From the NCBI RefSeq assembly GCF_014656095.1, contig NZ_BNBT01000011.1, positions 1-64,000 of the forward strand: 64,000 nucleotides of DNA, written 5' to 3'. A program made the position numbers and the translations under genes. The notes below the pieces were generated by a model. That model searched no databases. It worked only from the letters and a program-made list of their open reading frames with translations, and was not told where the DNA came from. This DNA comes from Streptomyces longispororuber (GTDB lineage Bacteria > Actinomycetota > Actinomycetes > Streptomycetales > Streptomycetaceae). Shown here piece after piece: positions 17,807 to 26,501 of the stretch; position 1 is the stretch's first letter, and each line of letters begins with the position of its first letter.

Positions 17807-18580
17807 ATGACTACGGCTCTCATCACGGGTGCGACCGCGGGTATCGGTGCCGCCTTCGCCCGGCGCCTGGCCGCCGACGGCTACAGCCTCGTCCTGGTGG
17901 CGCGTGACACGAAGCGGCTGCGGGAGCAGGCGACCGAGCTGCACGACCGGCACGGCATCGAGGCGGAGGTCCTGACCGCCGACCTCGCCACGGAGGACGG
18001 CATCACCGCCGTCGAGGAACGGCTCGCCAGCCGCCGCGACCCCGTCGACCTCCTCGTCAACAACGCCGGGTTCGGCAACAAGGGCCAGTTCCTGGAGGTC
18101 TCCCTCGCCGACGAGCTGACGATGCTGAAGGTGCACTGCGAGGCGGTGCTCCGGCTGACGTCGGCGGCGACCGCGGCCATGCGGGAGCGGCGGCGCGGCG
18201 GTGTCGTCAACGTCGCCTCGGTGGCCGCGTTCGTGCCGCGCGGCACGTACGGCGCGTCCAAGGCGTGGGTCGTCCAGTTCACCCAGGGCGTGGCGCGGGA
18301 CCTGGCCGGGACCGGGATCCGGCTCATGGCGCTGTGCCCGGGGTTCGTGCGCACCGAGTTCCACCAGCGGGCCGGGATGGGCACGGACAACATCCCCAAG
18401 TGGATGTGGCTGGACGCGGACAAGCTGGTCGCCGCCGCCCTCACCGACCTGGCCCGCGGCAAGACCCTCTCGATCCCGGACCCGCGCTACAAGGCCCTCA
18501 TGGGCGTGGTGAAGATGACCCCCCGCGCACTCCTGGGCGGCGTCACGTCCCGCACGGGCAGGAAGTACGGCCCCCGGTAG
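17807..18580 (+). CDS. Short-chain dehydrogenase/reductase
   Basis: A 257-residue classical SDR that should carry out NAD(P)(H)-dependent oxidoreduction. Motifs are the cofactor loop TGATAGIG at the N-terminus, the LLVNNAGFG strand, a catalytic Ser in NVASVAAF, YGASK with the catalytic Tyr and Lys, and the CPGFVRTEF segment. An Arg in VARD after the second beta strand favours NADP(H). The substrate cannot be told from sequence. The ATG at 17807 gives MTTALITGATAG. It is separated from the convergent groEL gene by a short tandem repeat and a terminator. Confidence 0.92.
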   Translation: MTTALITGATAGIGAAFARRLAADGYSLVLVARDTKRLREQATELHDRHGIEAEVLTADLATEDGITAVEERLASRRDPVDLLVNNAGFGNKGQFLEVSLADELTMLKVHCEAVLRLTSAATAAMRERRRGGVVNVASVAAFVPRGTYGASKAWVVQFTQGVARDLAGTGIRLMALCPGFVRTEFHQRAGMGTDNIPKWMWLDADKLVAAALTDLARGKTLSIPDPRYKALMGVVKMTPRALLGGVTSRTGRKYGPR

Positions 18581-18604
18581 GCGGGCCCCGCAAGGGGCGC
18601 GAGC

Positions 18605-18688
18605 ACGGACACGCCCTCGCGGGCAAGCGCCCGAAGGGGCGCGGGGACGGACACAACCTCGCGGGCAAGCGCCCGAAGGGGCGCGGGG
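18605..18688. repeat. Two tandem copies of a 42-bp unit related to dispersed Streptomyces repeats
   Basis: Bases 18605-18646 and 18647-18688 are the same 42-base unit with two differences. Each contains a small hairpin GCGCCC-GAA-GGGGCGC. The second copy continues into AACTGCGCGA, the same continuation seen after the related element at 43922-43953. The gap 18581-18819 holds nothing else but the groEL terminator. Confidence 0.75.
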
Positions 18689-18760
18689 AACTGCGCGAGG
18701 ACGGACCACGACCCGCACCCGGCAACGCACCGGGACCCAGCAGACGCCCATCCGAAAAAC

Positions 18761-18803
18761 GCCTGAGGCCCGGCACCCCACGACGGGGTGCCGGGCCTCA
18801 GGC
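18761..18803 (-). terminator. groEL intrinsic terminator
   Basis: Perfect 19-bp arms (18761-18779 and 18785-18803) with an ACGAC loop. Read on the minus strand the stem is followed by GTTTTTC, a proper T-tract, just after the groEL stop. Confidence 0.9.
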
Positions 18804-18819
18804 TCGACTCAGGTCACGC

Positions 18820-20457
<1,638 letters not shown>

Positions 20458-20587
20458 TCAGCCCTCTCGGATACTCGTATGAACGAACCGCGCCCCTCGC
20501 CGCCCGGCATCAGCGGGGGTGACCAGGGGCGCGGCGCGAAGCAAATCTGCCGGGTGGAACCGGGTGAAAGCAGCGACTACTGCTGGA

Positions 20588-20896
20588 TCACTTCTCGATG
20601 ATCGCGAGCACGTCGCGGGCCGAGAGCACCAGGTACTCGTCGCCGTTGTACTTCACCTCGGTGCCGCCGTACTTGCTGTAGAGCACGACGTCGCCGACCT
20701 TCACGTCGAGCGGAAGGCGCTCGCCGTTCTCGAAACGGCCCGGGCCCACGGCGAGGACGGCGCCCTCCTGGGGCTTCTCCTTCGCGGTGTCCGGAATGAC
20801 CAGGCCAGAGGCCGTGGTCTGCTCGGCGTCCAGCGGCTGGACCACGATGCGGTCCTCGAGCGGCTTGATGGCAACCTTGGAGCTGGCGGTCGTCAC
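20588..20896 (-). CDS. groES: 10-kDa co-chaperonin GroES
   Basis: The lid of the GroEL chamber, forming a heptameric ring. The 102-residue protein shows [21 protein letters not shown] with the mobile loop [15 protein letters not shown], followed by [17 protein letters not shown]. The GTG at 20896 follows a good GGGGGAGG site. It is the first gene of the groES-groEL1 operon. Two CIRCE palindromes lie 100-175 bases upstream, one over the -35 region and one at the predicted transcript start. Repression by HrcA and induction by heat are therefore expected. Confidence 0.98.
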   Translation of the reverse strand: MTTASSKVAIKPLEDRIVVQPLDAEQTTASGLVIPDTAKEKPQEGAVLAVGPGRFENGERLPLDVKVGDVVLYSKYGGTEVKYNGDEYLVLSARDVLAIIEK

Positions 20897-20995
20897 GATC
20901 CGACCTCCCCCTTCGGAGATCTCGCGGGGTTAACTGATCTAGAGGTGGCGACCAGGTGGATCCGTCGTCGCGGGTGCCGGACCTGCCCGTCGCTT

Positions 20996-21022
20996 CTGGC
21001 ACTCTCCATGCGGGAGTGCCAG
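20996..21022 (-). promoter_or_regulatory. CIRCE operator 2 (HrcA site)
   Basis: CTGGCACTC-N9-GAGTGCCAG is a perfect palindrome with the CIRCE core (GCACTC-N9-GAGTGC). It lies at about +1 to +26 relative to the predicted groES transcript start. Confidence 0.85.
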
Positions 21023-21027
21023 GGCCG

Positions 21028-21057
21028 AGACTAGGACGGCGATTAGCACTCGGTCAA
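21028..21057 (-). promoter_or_regulatory. groES-groEL1 promoter
   Basis: On the minus strand TTGACC (21057-21052) is followed after 18 bases by TAGTCT (21033-21028), a good match to the vegetative -35/-10 pattern. The -35 hexamer lies inside the spacer of CIRCE operator 1. Confidence 0.8.
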
Positions 21058-21069
21058 GCGGAGTGCCAA
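21043..21069 (-). promoter_or_regulatory. CIRCE operator 1 (HrcA site)
   Basis: TTAGCACTC-N9-GAGTGCCAA differs from the consensus CIRCE element at one position. It covers the groES -35 hexamer, so HrcA binding would block polymerase. Confidence 0.93.
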
Positions 21070-21135
21070 TGGGCTGCCGCCGGCCTGGCGGGGTTTCGGC
21101 TCGGCCGGGGCGGGCCCCACTCCGTGGGGGGAGGG

Positions 21136-21483
21136 CTAGCGGGGGCCCGGGGGGCGGTGTTCTCCTGGGCAACGCTTCGTGTGTGGGGTGGGTTCCGCGC
21201 GGGGCGCGGGAGTGTGGGAGCTGAGCCCAGTTCTTCCTGACCCAGCGCTCAAGTCGCTCAAAAGTTGCTGGGCGCCGACGGCTGTGCCCACCTTTCCCCA
21301 AGCTCTCGGCTCCGCTCGAGCAGGGGAGGCCCCACTCGCCCCGCGGAACGACTGCCCGCAGCGGGAGGCCTCCCGGGGGATCCTCTCCGCCGCCTTGCGC
21401 CCCAGGCGTTCGATCGGGTCCACCGATTGGGCGCAGGCCGTCAGGAGGAGGAGGGGGAGCAGAAGGGCCGGGGCGCGTTTCAC
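21136..21483 (-). pseudogene. Probable truncated lipoprotein gene, C-terminus from repeat-like DNA
   Basis: A 115-residue frame starting at GTG 21483, overlapping the stop of the upstream deacetylase gene as GTGA, which implies translational coupling. The N-terminus is a clear lipoprotein signal (KRAPALLLPLLLLTAC, lipobox LTAC), then VDPIERLGRKAAERI. After that the sequence changes to low-complexity Arg/Pro/Gly-rich text overlapping a repeat-like block at 21294-21333. Streptomyces genomes often carry a second polysaccharide deacetylase with a similar start in this position. I infer that the rest of such a gene was lost. It could instead be a short functional lipoprotein. Confidence 0.5.
21294..21333. 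repeat. Streptomyces dispersed repeat-like block
   Basis: The block CCCCAAGCTCTCGGCTCCG followed by CTCGAGCAGGGGAGG matches, from memory, a sequence recurring in many Streptomyces intergenic regions. It lies inside the anomalous C-terminal part of the shortened lipoprotein gene. Confidence 0.45.
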
Positions 21484-22436
21484 AAGTAGTCCTCCAGGCG
21501 GGCCACCGCGTACCCCCTGCCGGTGACCGTTTTCATGACCGTCCGGACCATGTCCGTCATCGAGCCGTCCCAATCGTCGCTCCCGCGGAAGTGCGTGAGG
21601 ATGATGTCGCCGGGGTGCAGGTCGCGGTCCCACTCACGCCAGGCCATGCGGTCGGCGAAGCCCTCCGACGCCCACAGCGGCACCGCCTTGATGCCGCAGG
21701 ACTTGGCGGCGCGCAGGGTGTCGCGGTCGTAGTTGCCGTACGGCGGCCGGAACAGCTCGGGCCGCTTGCCGTACCGCTTCTCGATGACGTTCTGCATGCC
21801 GCAGATCTCCCGCCGCTGCGCCTTGTACGAGAGGTCCGGCATGTAGCGGTGGTTGAGGGTGTGGTTGTTCAGGGCGGTGCCGCGGTCCTGCATCTGCTTG
21901 AAGTAGCCGTAGTTGGTCTTGATCAGGTAGTTGCTGAGGAACGCGGTGTACGGGATGCGCAGGTCGCTCATCATCCGCAGGAACGCCGGGTCCTTCTCGG
22001 CGCCGTCGTCGACGGTCAGGAAGACGACCTTGCGCTCGGTCGGGACCGTGGTGAACACCGGCGGCAGTTGCGCGTGCCCGCGCACCCCGAAGCCCTTGCG
22101 CGTCTTCAGGCGCGGCTTCACGGCGGGCGGCGGGGGCGCGGCCAGCGGGACCTGCGACAGGCCCCAGTAGCGCGCGGCGGCGGCCCGCGCGGTGTGGTTC
22201 GCGCGTACGCGCTGGGCGTACTCGTGCAGCGCCTGCGCGGGGGGCGCGAGCTGGGGCGGCTGGCCGTGCGCGCCTCCCGCGCCGTTCCGGGCGTCCGACG
22301 CGCAGCCGGAGGCGACCGCGCCGGCGCCGAGCGCGGCCACGGTGAGCACCGCCCGCCTCCGTGTCTTCCGTGCCTTCCGGGCCTTTCCCACCTTTCCGGA
22401 TGATTCCGCATCTTGTCGTACTAGTACTCGTCGCAT
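21480..22436 (-). CDS. Secreted polysaccharide deacetylase lipoprotein (NodB/CE4 family)
   Basis: A 318-residue cell-surface enzyme expected to remove N-acetyl groups from peptidoglycan or another glycan. The N-terminus carries TRRRAVLTV, a Tat-like twin-arginine motif, and the lipobox ASGC (about residue 49), so it is probably an exported lipoprotein. The NodB domain (about 140-315) has the metal and catalytic motifs LTVDDGAEKDP, HTLNH, RPPYGNYD and ILTHF. The ATG at 22436 is taken as the start because the longer open frame upstream is the shadow of the divergent methyltransferase gene. A GAGGAT site precedes it. It is followed by a coupled, apparently truncated lipoprotein gene. Confidence 0.93.
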   Translation of the reverse strand: MRRVLVRQDAESSGKVGKARKARKTRRRAVLTVAALGAGAVASGCASDARNGAGGAHGQPPQLAPPAQALHEYAQRVRANHTARAAAARYWGLSQVPLAAPPPPAVKPRLKTRKGFGVRGHAQLPPVFTTVPTERKVVFLTVDDGAEKDPAFLRMMSDLRIPYTAFLSNYLIKTNYGYFKQMQDRGTALNNHTLNHRYMPDLSYKAQRREICGMQNVIEKRYGKRPELFRPPYGNYDRDTLRAAKSCGIKAVPLWASEGFADRMAWREWDRDLHPGDIILTHFRGSDDWDGSMTDMVRTVMKTVTGRGYAVARLEDYL

Positions 22437-22526
22437 GGCGCCGGATCCTCGCAGTCCAGGGACCCGGCGCGAGGTCGACACCGCTGCCGGACGCGTACCT
22501 TCCACCGACTGGCCCACAATGGGCCG

Positions 22527-23759
22527 GTGAACGCTCCGCACGATCAGCAGTCCGCCACGACGGCCTTCGCCGCGCTCCTCACCGACGAGGGCACCGCCCT
22601 GCTCGACGCCGTACGGGAGGTCGAGCCCGCCGAGGAGCTCGCGGTGGCCACCCGGCTGCGCCGCGACCACCCCGTCGGCCTGGTCTCGGCGGCGCTCGCC
22701 CAGGCGCGCCTGCGGCAGCGGGCGGTGGCGAAGTTCGGGGCCGAGGACGCCGCGCGGATGTTCTTCACACCGAACGGGGTCGAGCAGTCCACGCGTACGT
22801 CCGTCGCGGCGTACCGGGCGGAGCGGTTCCGGGAGCTGGGGGTGCGGCGGGTCGCCGACCTGTGCTGCGGCATCGGCGGTGACGCCCTGGCGCTCGCGCG
22901 CGCCGGGATCGAGGTCCTCGCCGTCGACCGCTCCCCGCTGACCTGCGCGGTCGCGCGCGCCAACGCCGAGGCCCTCGGTCTGGACGGGCTCATCGAGGTC
23001 CGCGAGGCGGACGTGACCGAGGTGGACACGAGCGGCTGCGACGCGGTCTTCGTCGACCCCGCGCGGCGCGGCGGACGCGGCCGGATCTTCGACCCGGAGG
23101 CGTACTCGCCGCCGCTGTCCTGGGCCGTGGCCGCCGCCCGGGAGGCCCCGCGCGCCGCGCTGAAGGTCGCTCCCGGCATCCCCCACGACGCCGTGCCCGA
23201 GGAGGCGGAGGCCGAGTGGATCTCGGACGGCGGGGACGTGAAGGAGGCGGTGCTGTGGTTCGGGACGGGGGCGCCCGCCTCGCACCGCGCGACCCTGCTG
23301 CCGTCGCGCGCCACCCTGAGCGCCGTGCGCGCCGCCATGCCGCCGGACCCGCCCGTGCGCCCCGTCGGCCGGTACCTGTACGAGCCGGACGGCGCCGTCA
23401 TCCGTGCCCACCTGGTCGCCGACGTCGCCGCCCGGGTGGAGGGCGGGCTCGTCGACGAGACGATCGCCTACGTGACCTCCGACGTCGCCCGCCCGACGCC
23501 GTACGCCACCGCGTACGAGATCACGGACCAGTTGCCCTTCAACGTCAAGAAGCTGAAGGCGCTGCTGCGGGAGCGCGGCGTCGGTGTCCTCACGGTCAAG
23601 AAGCGGGGCTCGGCGGTGGAGCCGGAGGAGCTGCGCCGCAAGGTGAAGCCCCAGGGCCCCGGGTCCGCCACGGTCTTCCTGACCCGGGTCGCCGGGGCCC
23701 CCACGATGCTGCTGGGGCACCCCCTCCGGCCCCTGGGCGAGCCGGCTACTCGGCCCTGA
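22527..23759 (+). CDS. Class I SAM-dependent methyltransferase with THUMP-like domain
   Basis: A 410-residue protein with a Rossmann methyltransferase core. The SAM-binding motif is DLCCGIGGDALALA (about residues 113-126), followed by VLAVDRSP and a DPARRGGRGRIF motif (about 175-186) in the catalytic position. The C-terminal third (YEITDQLPFNVKKLKALLRE, GVLTVKKRGSAVEPEELRR) is the THUMP-like domain of this actinobacterial family, which suggests an RNA substrate. No target has been assigned here. It is divergent from the polysaccharide deacetylase gene, and its last codons overlap the convergent MFS gene by 14 bases. Confidence 0.9.
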   Translation: MNAPHDQQSATTAFAALLTDEGTALLDAVREVEPAEELAVATRLRRDHPVGLVSAALAQARLRQRAVAKFGAEDAARMFFTPNGVEQSTRTSVAAYRAERFRELGVRRVADLCCGIGGDALALARAGIEVLAVDRSPLTCAVARANAEALGLDGLIEVREADVTEVDTSGCDAVFVDPARRGGRGRIFDPEAYSPPLSWAVAAAREAPRAALKVAPGIPHDAVPEEAEAEWISDGGDVKEAVLWFGTGAPASHRATLLPSRATLSAVRAAMPPDPPVRPVGRYLYEPDGAVIRAHLVADVAARVEGGLVDETIAYVTSDVARPTPYATAYEITDQLPFNVKKLKALLRERGVGVLTVKKRGSAVEPEELRRKVKPQGPGSATVFLTRVAGAPTMLLGHPLRPLGEPATRP

Positions 23760-25203
23760 CGCGCTCCCCGGCCACCGGGGCGGCCCGCTCCCCCGCCCCG
23801 GGCCCCGGCCGGGCCGCGGGCCCGTGCAGCACCCCGGAGGCCGCGGCCGCCGCGACCAGCAGCCCCGCCGCCACGGCGAACGCCGCCGCGTACCCCTGCG
23901 CGAGCCCGGCGGGCCCCGCCCCGGCCGCGCTCCCGGCGACGGTCACGAGGACCGCGAGCCCGATCGAGCCCCCGGTCTGGCGCGCGCTGTTGAGCAGCCC
24001 CGACGCCATCCCGGTCTCCTCCGGGGCCACCCCGGCCGTCGCGGACGTGCCGAGCGGTACGAAGCACATGCCGATGCCCACGCTCGCCACCAGCGAGGGC
24101 CCGAGCACGGACCCCGCGAAGGTCCCGCCCGCCTCCACGGCCAGCGCGAACCACGCGAACCCGGCCGCGCCGAGCAGCCCGCCCGCCACCAGCAGCGCCC
24201 GCTCCCCGACCCGGCCCACCGTCCGGGTCGCCACCACCGTGCCCGCCACGACCCCCGCGCAGAACGGCAGGAAGGCGGCTCCGGCGCGCGTGGGCCCGTA
24301 CCCCAGGACCTCCTGGAGGTAGAGCGAGGTGAAGTAGAACGCGGCGAACTGGCCCGCCGACATCAGCAGCGAGAAGACGTTCGCGGACAGCACGGGGCGG
24401 TGCGCGAGCAGCCCGAGGCGCAGCAGCGGCTGCCGGGCACCCCGCTCGCCGTGGTGCTCGACGACGCAGAACGCGGTGAGCAGCACGGCCGCGGCCGCCA
24501 GCGTGCCGAGCGTGGCGGCCGAGCCCCAGGCGTGCGTCTCGGTGCGGACGAGGCCGAGGACCAGGACCGCCGTACCGGCGGTGACGAGCAGCGCGCCGAG
24601 GACGTCGAGGCGCGGGCGGCCCGGCCCCGGGCGGTCGGCGGGCACGCCGGGGCGGACGGCGGCGAGCGCGGCGAGCACCACGGGGACGTTGACCAGCATC
24701 ACCGAGCGCCAGCCGGCCCAGTCGGTGAGCAGGCCGCCCGCCATGATCCCGACGGCGCCGCCGAGCGCGAGCCAGGCGCCCCACAGGGCCCGCGCCCGCG
24801 CCCGCGCCGGACCCGCCGGGTGGTGCACGGTGATCAGCGCGAGCGCCGCCGGTGCCAGGGCGGCGGCGCCCGCCCCCTGCACGGCGCGCGCCGCCACGAG
24901 CTGGCCCGCGCTCTGGGCGAGGCCCCCGGCGAGGCTCGCGACCCCGAAGACGGCGAACCCGGCGACGAGCGCCCGCCGCCGCCCCAGCAGGTCGGCGAGC
25001 CGTCCGCCGAGCATGAGCAGCCCGCCGAAGGCGAGCGCGTACGCGTTGACGACCCAGGTCAGCGACTCGGGCGCGAAGCCGAGCCCGCGGCCCATGTCGG
25101 GCAGGGCGATGTTGACGACGGACATGTCGAGGGAGACGAGGAACTGCACGGTCAGGAGCACGGGGAGCAGCAGGGAGCTGCGCCCCGAGGGCTGTTTCGT
25201 CAT
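23746..25203 (-). CDS. MFS drug exporter, DHA2 (EmrB/QacA) type
   Basis: A 485-residue integral membrane proton-antiporter with about 14 hydrophobic segments. Landmarks are SLDMSVVNIALPDMGRGLG in helix 1, the loop GGRLADLLGRRRALV after helix 2 (motif A) and RAVQGAGAAALAP in helix 4 (motif B). The ATG at 25203 is chosen, since the open frame further upstream is the shadow of the divergent tetR-type gene. A TATACGCGTATA palindrome lies 15 bases upstream. Regulation by the adjacent TetR-type repressor is therefore very likely. The exported compound is unknown. Confidence 0.94.
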   Translation of the reverse strand: MTKQPSGRSSLLLPVLLTVQFLVSLDMSVVNIALPDMGRGLGFAPESLTWVVNAYALAFGGLLMLGGRLADLLGRRRALVAGFAVFGVASLAGGLAQSAGQLVAARAVQGAGAAALAPAALALITVHHPAGPARARARALWGAWLALGGAVGIMAGGLLTDWAGWRSVMLVNVPVVLAALAAVRPGVPADRPGPGRPRLDVLGALLVTAGTAVLVLGLVRTETHAWGSAATLGTLAAAAVLLTAFCVVEHHGERGARQPLLRLGLLAHRPVLSANVFSLLMSAGQFAAFYFTSLYLQEVLGYGPTRAGAAFLPFCAGVVAGTVVATRTVGRVGERALLVAGGLLGAAGFAWFALAVEAGGTFAGSVLGPSLVASVGIGMCFVPLGTSATAGVAPEETGMASGLLNSARQTGGSIGLAVLVTVAGSAAGAGPAGLAQGYAAAFAVAAGLLVAAAAASGVLHGPAARPGPGAGERAAPVAGERVRAE

Positions 25204-25217
25204 GCACCGCAGATTAA

Positions 25218-25229
25218 TATACGCGTATA
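25218..25229. promoter_or_regulatory. TetR-type operator between exporter and regulator
   Basis: TATACGCGTATA is a perfect 12-bp palindrome in the 40-base AT-rich gap between the divergent MFS and TetR-family genes. It probably overlaps both promoters. Confidence 0.7.
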
Positions 25230-25243
25230 GAAAATAGGGAGGG

Positions 25244-26008
25244 GTGAGCGCGGAGCAGGGCGGACGTGAGAATGAGGCCGTGGCAGCGGAAGAACGTACG
25301 GAAGGGCCGGCCGAGGCCCGGCCGGAGCCGAAGAAGCGCGGCGTGGGGCGCCCCCGGCGCATCGGGCCGGACGCGATCGTCGGCGTGGCGCGGCGCATCC
25401 TCCGGGAGGAGGGCGTCGAGGCGCTCAGCATGCGCCGGGTCGCCAAGGAGGTCGGGGCCACGCCCATGGCCCTGTACCACCACGTGCGGGACAAGGACGA
25501 GCTCCTGATGCTCGCCCTGGAGGGCACGGCGGCCACCCTGCCGCGGCCGGAGCTGCCCGCCGACCCGCGCGAGCGCATGGTCGCCGTCGCGGTCCACATG
25601 CACGCCGTCCTGGAGGAGCTGCCCTGGGTGGTGGAGGTGCTGCGGCTCGGCGGGCTCACCGACCGGGGCGCGCTGTGGATGGTCGAGGAGCTGGTGGGCG
25701 CGGGGATCGCCTGCGGCCTCACGCCCGAGGAGGCCGTGCACGCGTACGCGACGCTGTGGCACTGCGTGTACGGGAGCCTGGTCTATCGGCGGGCGGTGGC
25801 CCGGCGGGCCGCGGGGCCCGACCGCGAGCGGTACTTTCCCGGCATGCTGAGCGGGGCGGACGCGGGGGAGCTGCCGCATCTGACGGCGCTGGCGGATCGC
25901 TGGACGGAGCTGACCGCTTCGTACGACGTGGGGGTGCAGTTGCGGGCGGTGGTGGACGGGTTGCTGGGGCCTCGCGGGGGGCGCCCCAGTCCCGCCCCTT
26001 TCCCCTAA
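25244..26008 (+). CDS. TetR-family transcriptional repressor
   Basis: A 254-residue regulator. After a charged, probably disordered N-terminus (residues 1-40) comes the TetR helix-turn-helix (about 42-90), with IVGVARRILREEGVEALSMR and VGATPMALYHHVRDKDELL. The remainder is the ligand-binding and dimerisation domain. The GTG at 25244 follows GGGAGGG, and a GTG about 11 codons later is an alternative. It is divergent from the exporter with an operator-like palindrome between. The last codons (PSPAPFP, stop at 26006-26008) run into a long inverted-repeat element, so the native C-terminus may have been replaced. Confidence 0.93.
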   Translation: MSAEQGGRENEAVAAEERTEGPAEARPEPKKRGVGRPRRIGPDAIVGVARRILREEGVEALSMRRVAKEVGATPMALYHHVRDKDELLMLALEGTAATLPRPELPADPRERMVAVAVHMHAVLEELPWVVEVLRLGGLTDRGALWMVEELVGAGIACGLTPEEAVHAYATLWHCVYGSLVYRRAVARRAAGPDRERYFPGMLSGADAGELPHLTALADRWTELTASYDVGVQLRAVVDGLLGPRGGRPSPAPFP

Positions 26009-26230
26009 CCAGGGGCTGCCGCCCCTGGACCCCGCTCTTTCGGCGCTCCGCGCCTCGTCCTCAAACGCCGGACGGGCTGAGTTCCTGCCGCCGCGCCGTC
26101 GTCGACTGCCGCGGACGGCCTGACGACGGCGAGACGCGGAAAATTCCAGCCCGTCCGGCGTTTGAGGACGAGCGCGCCGGCGCGATGCGGGGGTCCAGGG
26201 GGCGGAGCCCCTTGGTTACGGGAAAGGGGC
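25994..26230. repeat. Long imperfect inverted-repeat element (MITE-like)
   Basis: Outer arms 25994-26035 and 26187-26230 are imperfect inverted copies. Inner arms 26054-26078 and 26148-26172 are perfect 25-base inverted copies. The inner arm (AGCCCGTCCGGCGTTTGAGG and onward) matches, from memory, a very common Streptomyces intergenic repeat. It contains no gene and joins the ends of the TetR-type and small unknown genes, possibly acting as a terminator. Confidence 0.75.
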
Positions 26231-26243
26231 GCCCCGCGCAGGG

Positions 26244-26501
26244 TCAGCCGAGGCCCACCGACTCGAACCGCCAGCGGTGCGGCGCCCGCGCCACCAGGTC
26301 CGCCGGGGGCGCGGGCAGCTCCGGCAGCTCGGCGTCGGGCGCCGCGTCCCACCACGTGACGACCAGCACCCGGTCCGCCGGCGCCCGGAACGTCTCCCGC
26401 CGCACCGGCGCCACGGCCAGCTCCTGGGCCCGCGCCCAGGCCAGCAGCTCCGCCCCGCGCCCCTCGGCGGCCCGGGCCTCCCACATCAGCGCGACGCTCA
26501 C
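26244..26501 (-). CDS. Small conserved-looking protein of unknown function
   Basis: An 85-residue protein starting at GTG 26501, which overlaps the tsaD stop codon as GTGA, so it is translationally coupled to tsaD. The sequence ([20 protein letters not shown], then [19 protein letters not shown]) has the alternating pattern of a small alpha/beta barrel subunit like antibiotic-biosynthesis-monooxygenase folds. That resemblance is weak and no function is assigned. It is the last gene of the tsaB-rimI-tsaD operon and ends 14 bases from the inverted-repeat element. Confidence 0.7.
   Translation of the reverse strand: MSVALMWEARAAEGRGAELLAWARAQELAVAPVRRETFRAPADRVLVVTWWDAAPDAELPELPAPPADLVARAPHRWRFESVGLG

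Noticed and set aside
22437..23720. Upstream extension of the polysaccharide deacetylase frame
   Set aside because: It is antisense to the methyltransferase gene. The Tat/lipoprotein signal directly follows the ATG at 22436.
25204..25722. Upstream extension of the MFS exporter frame
   Set aside because: It is antisense to the TetR-family gene. The first transporter helix starts just after the ATG at 25203.
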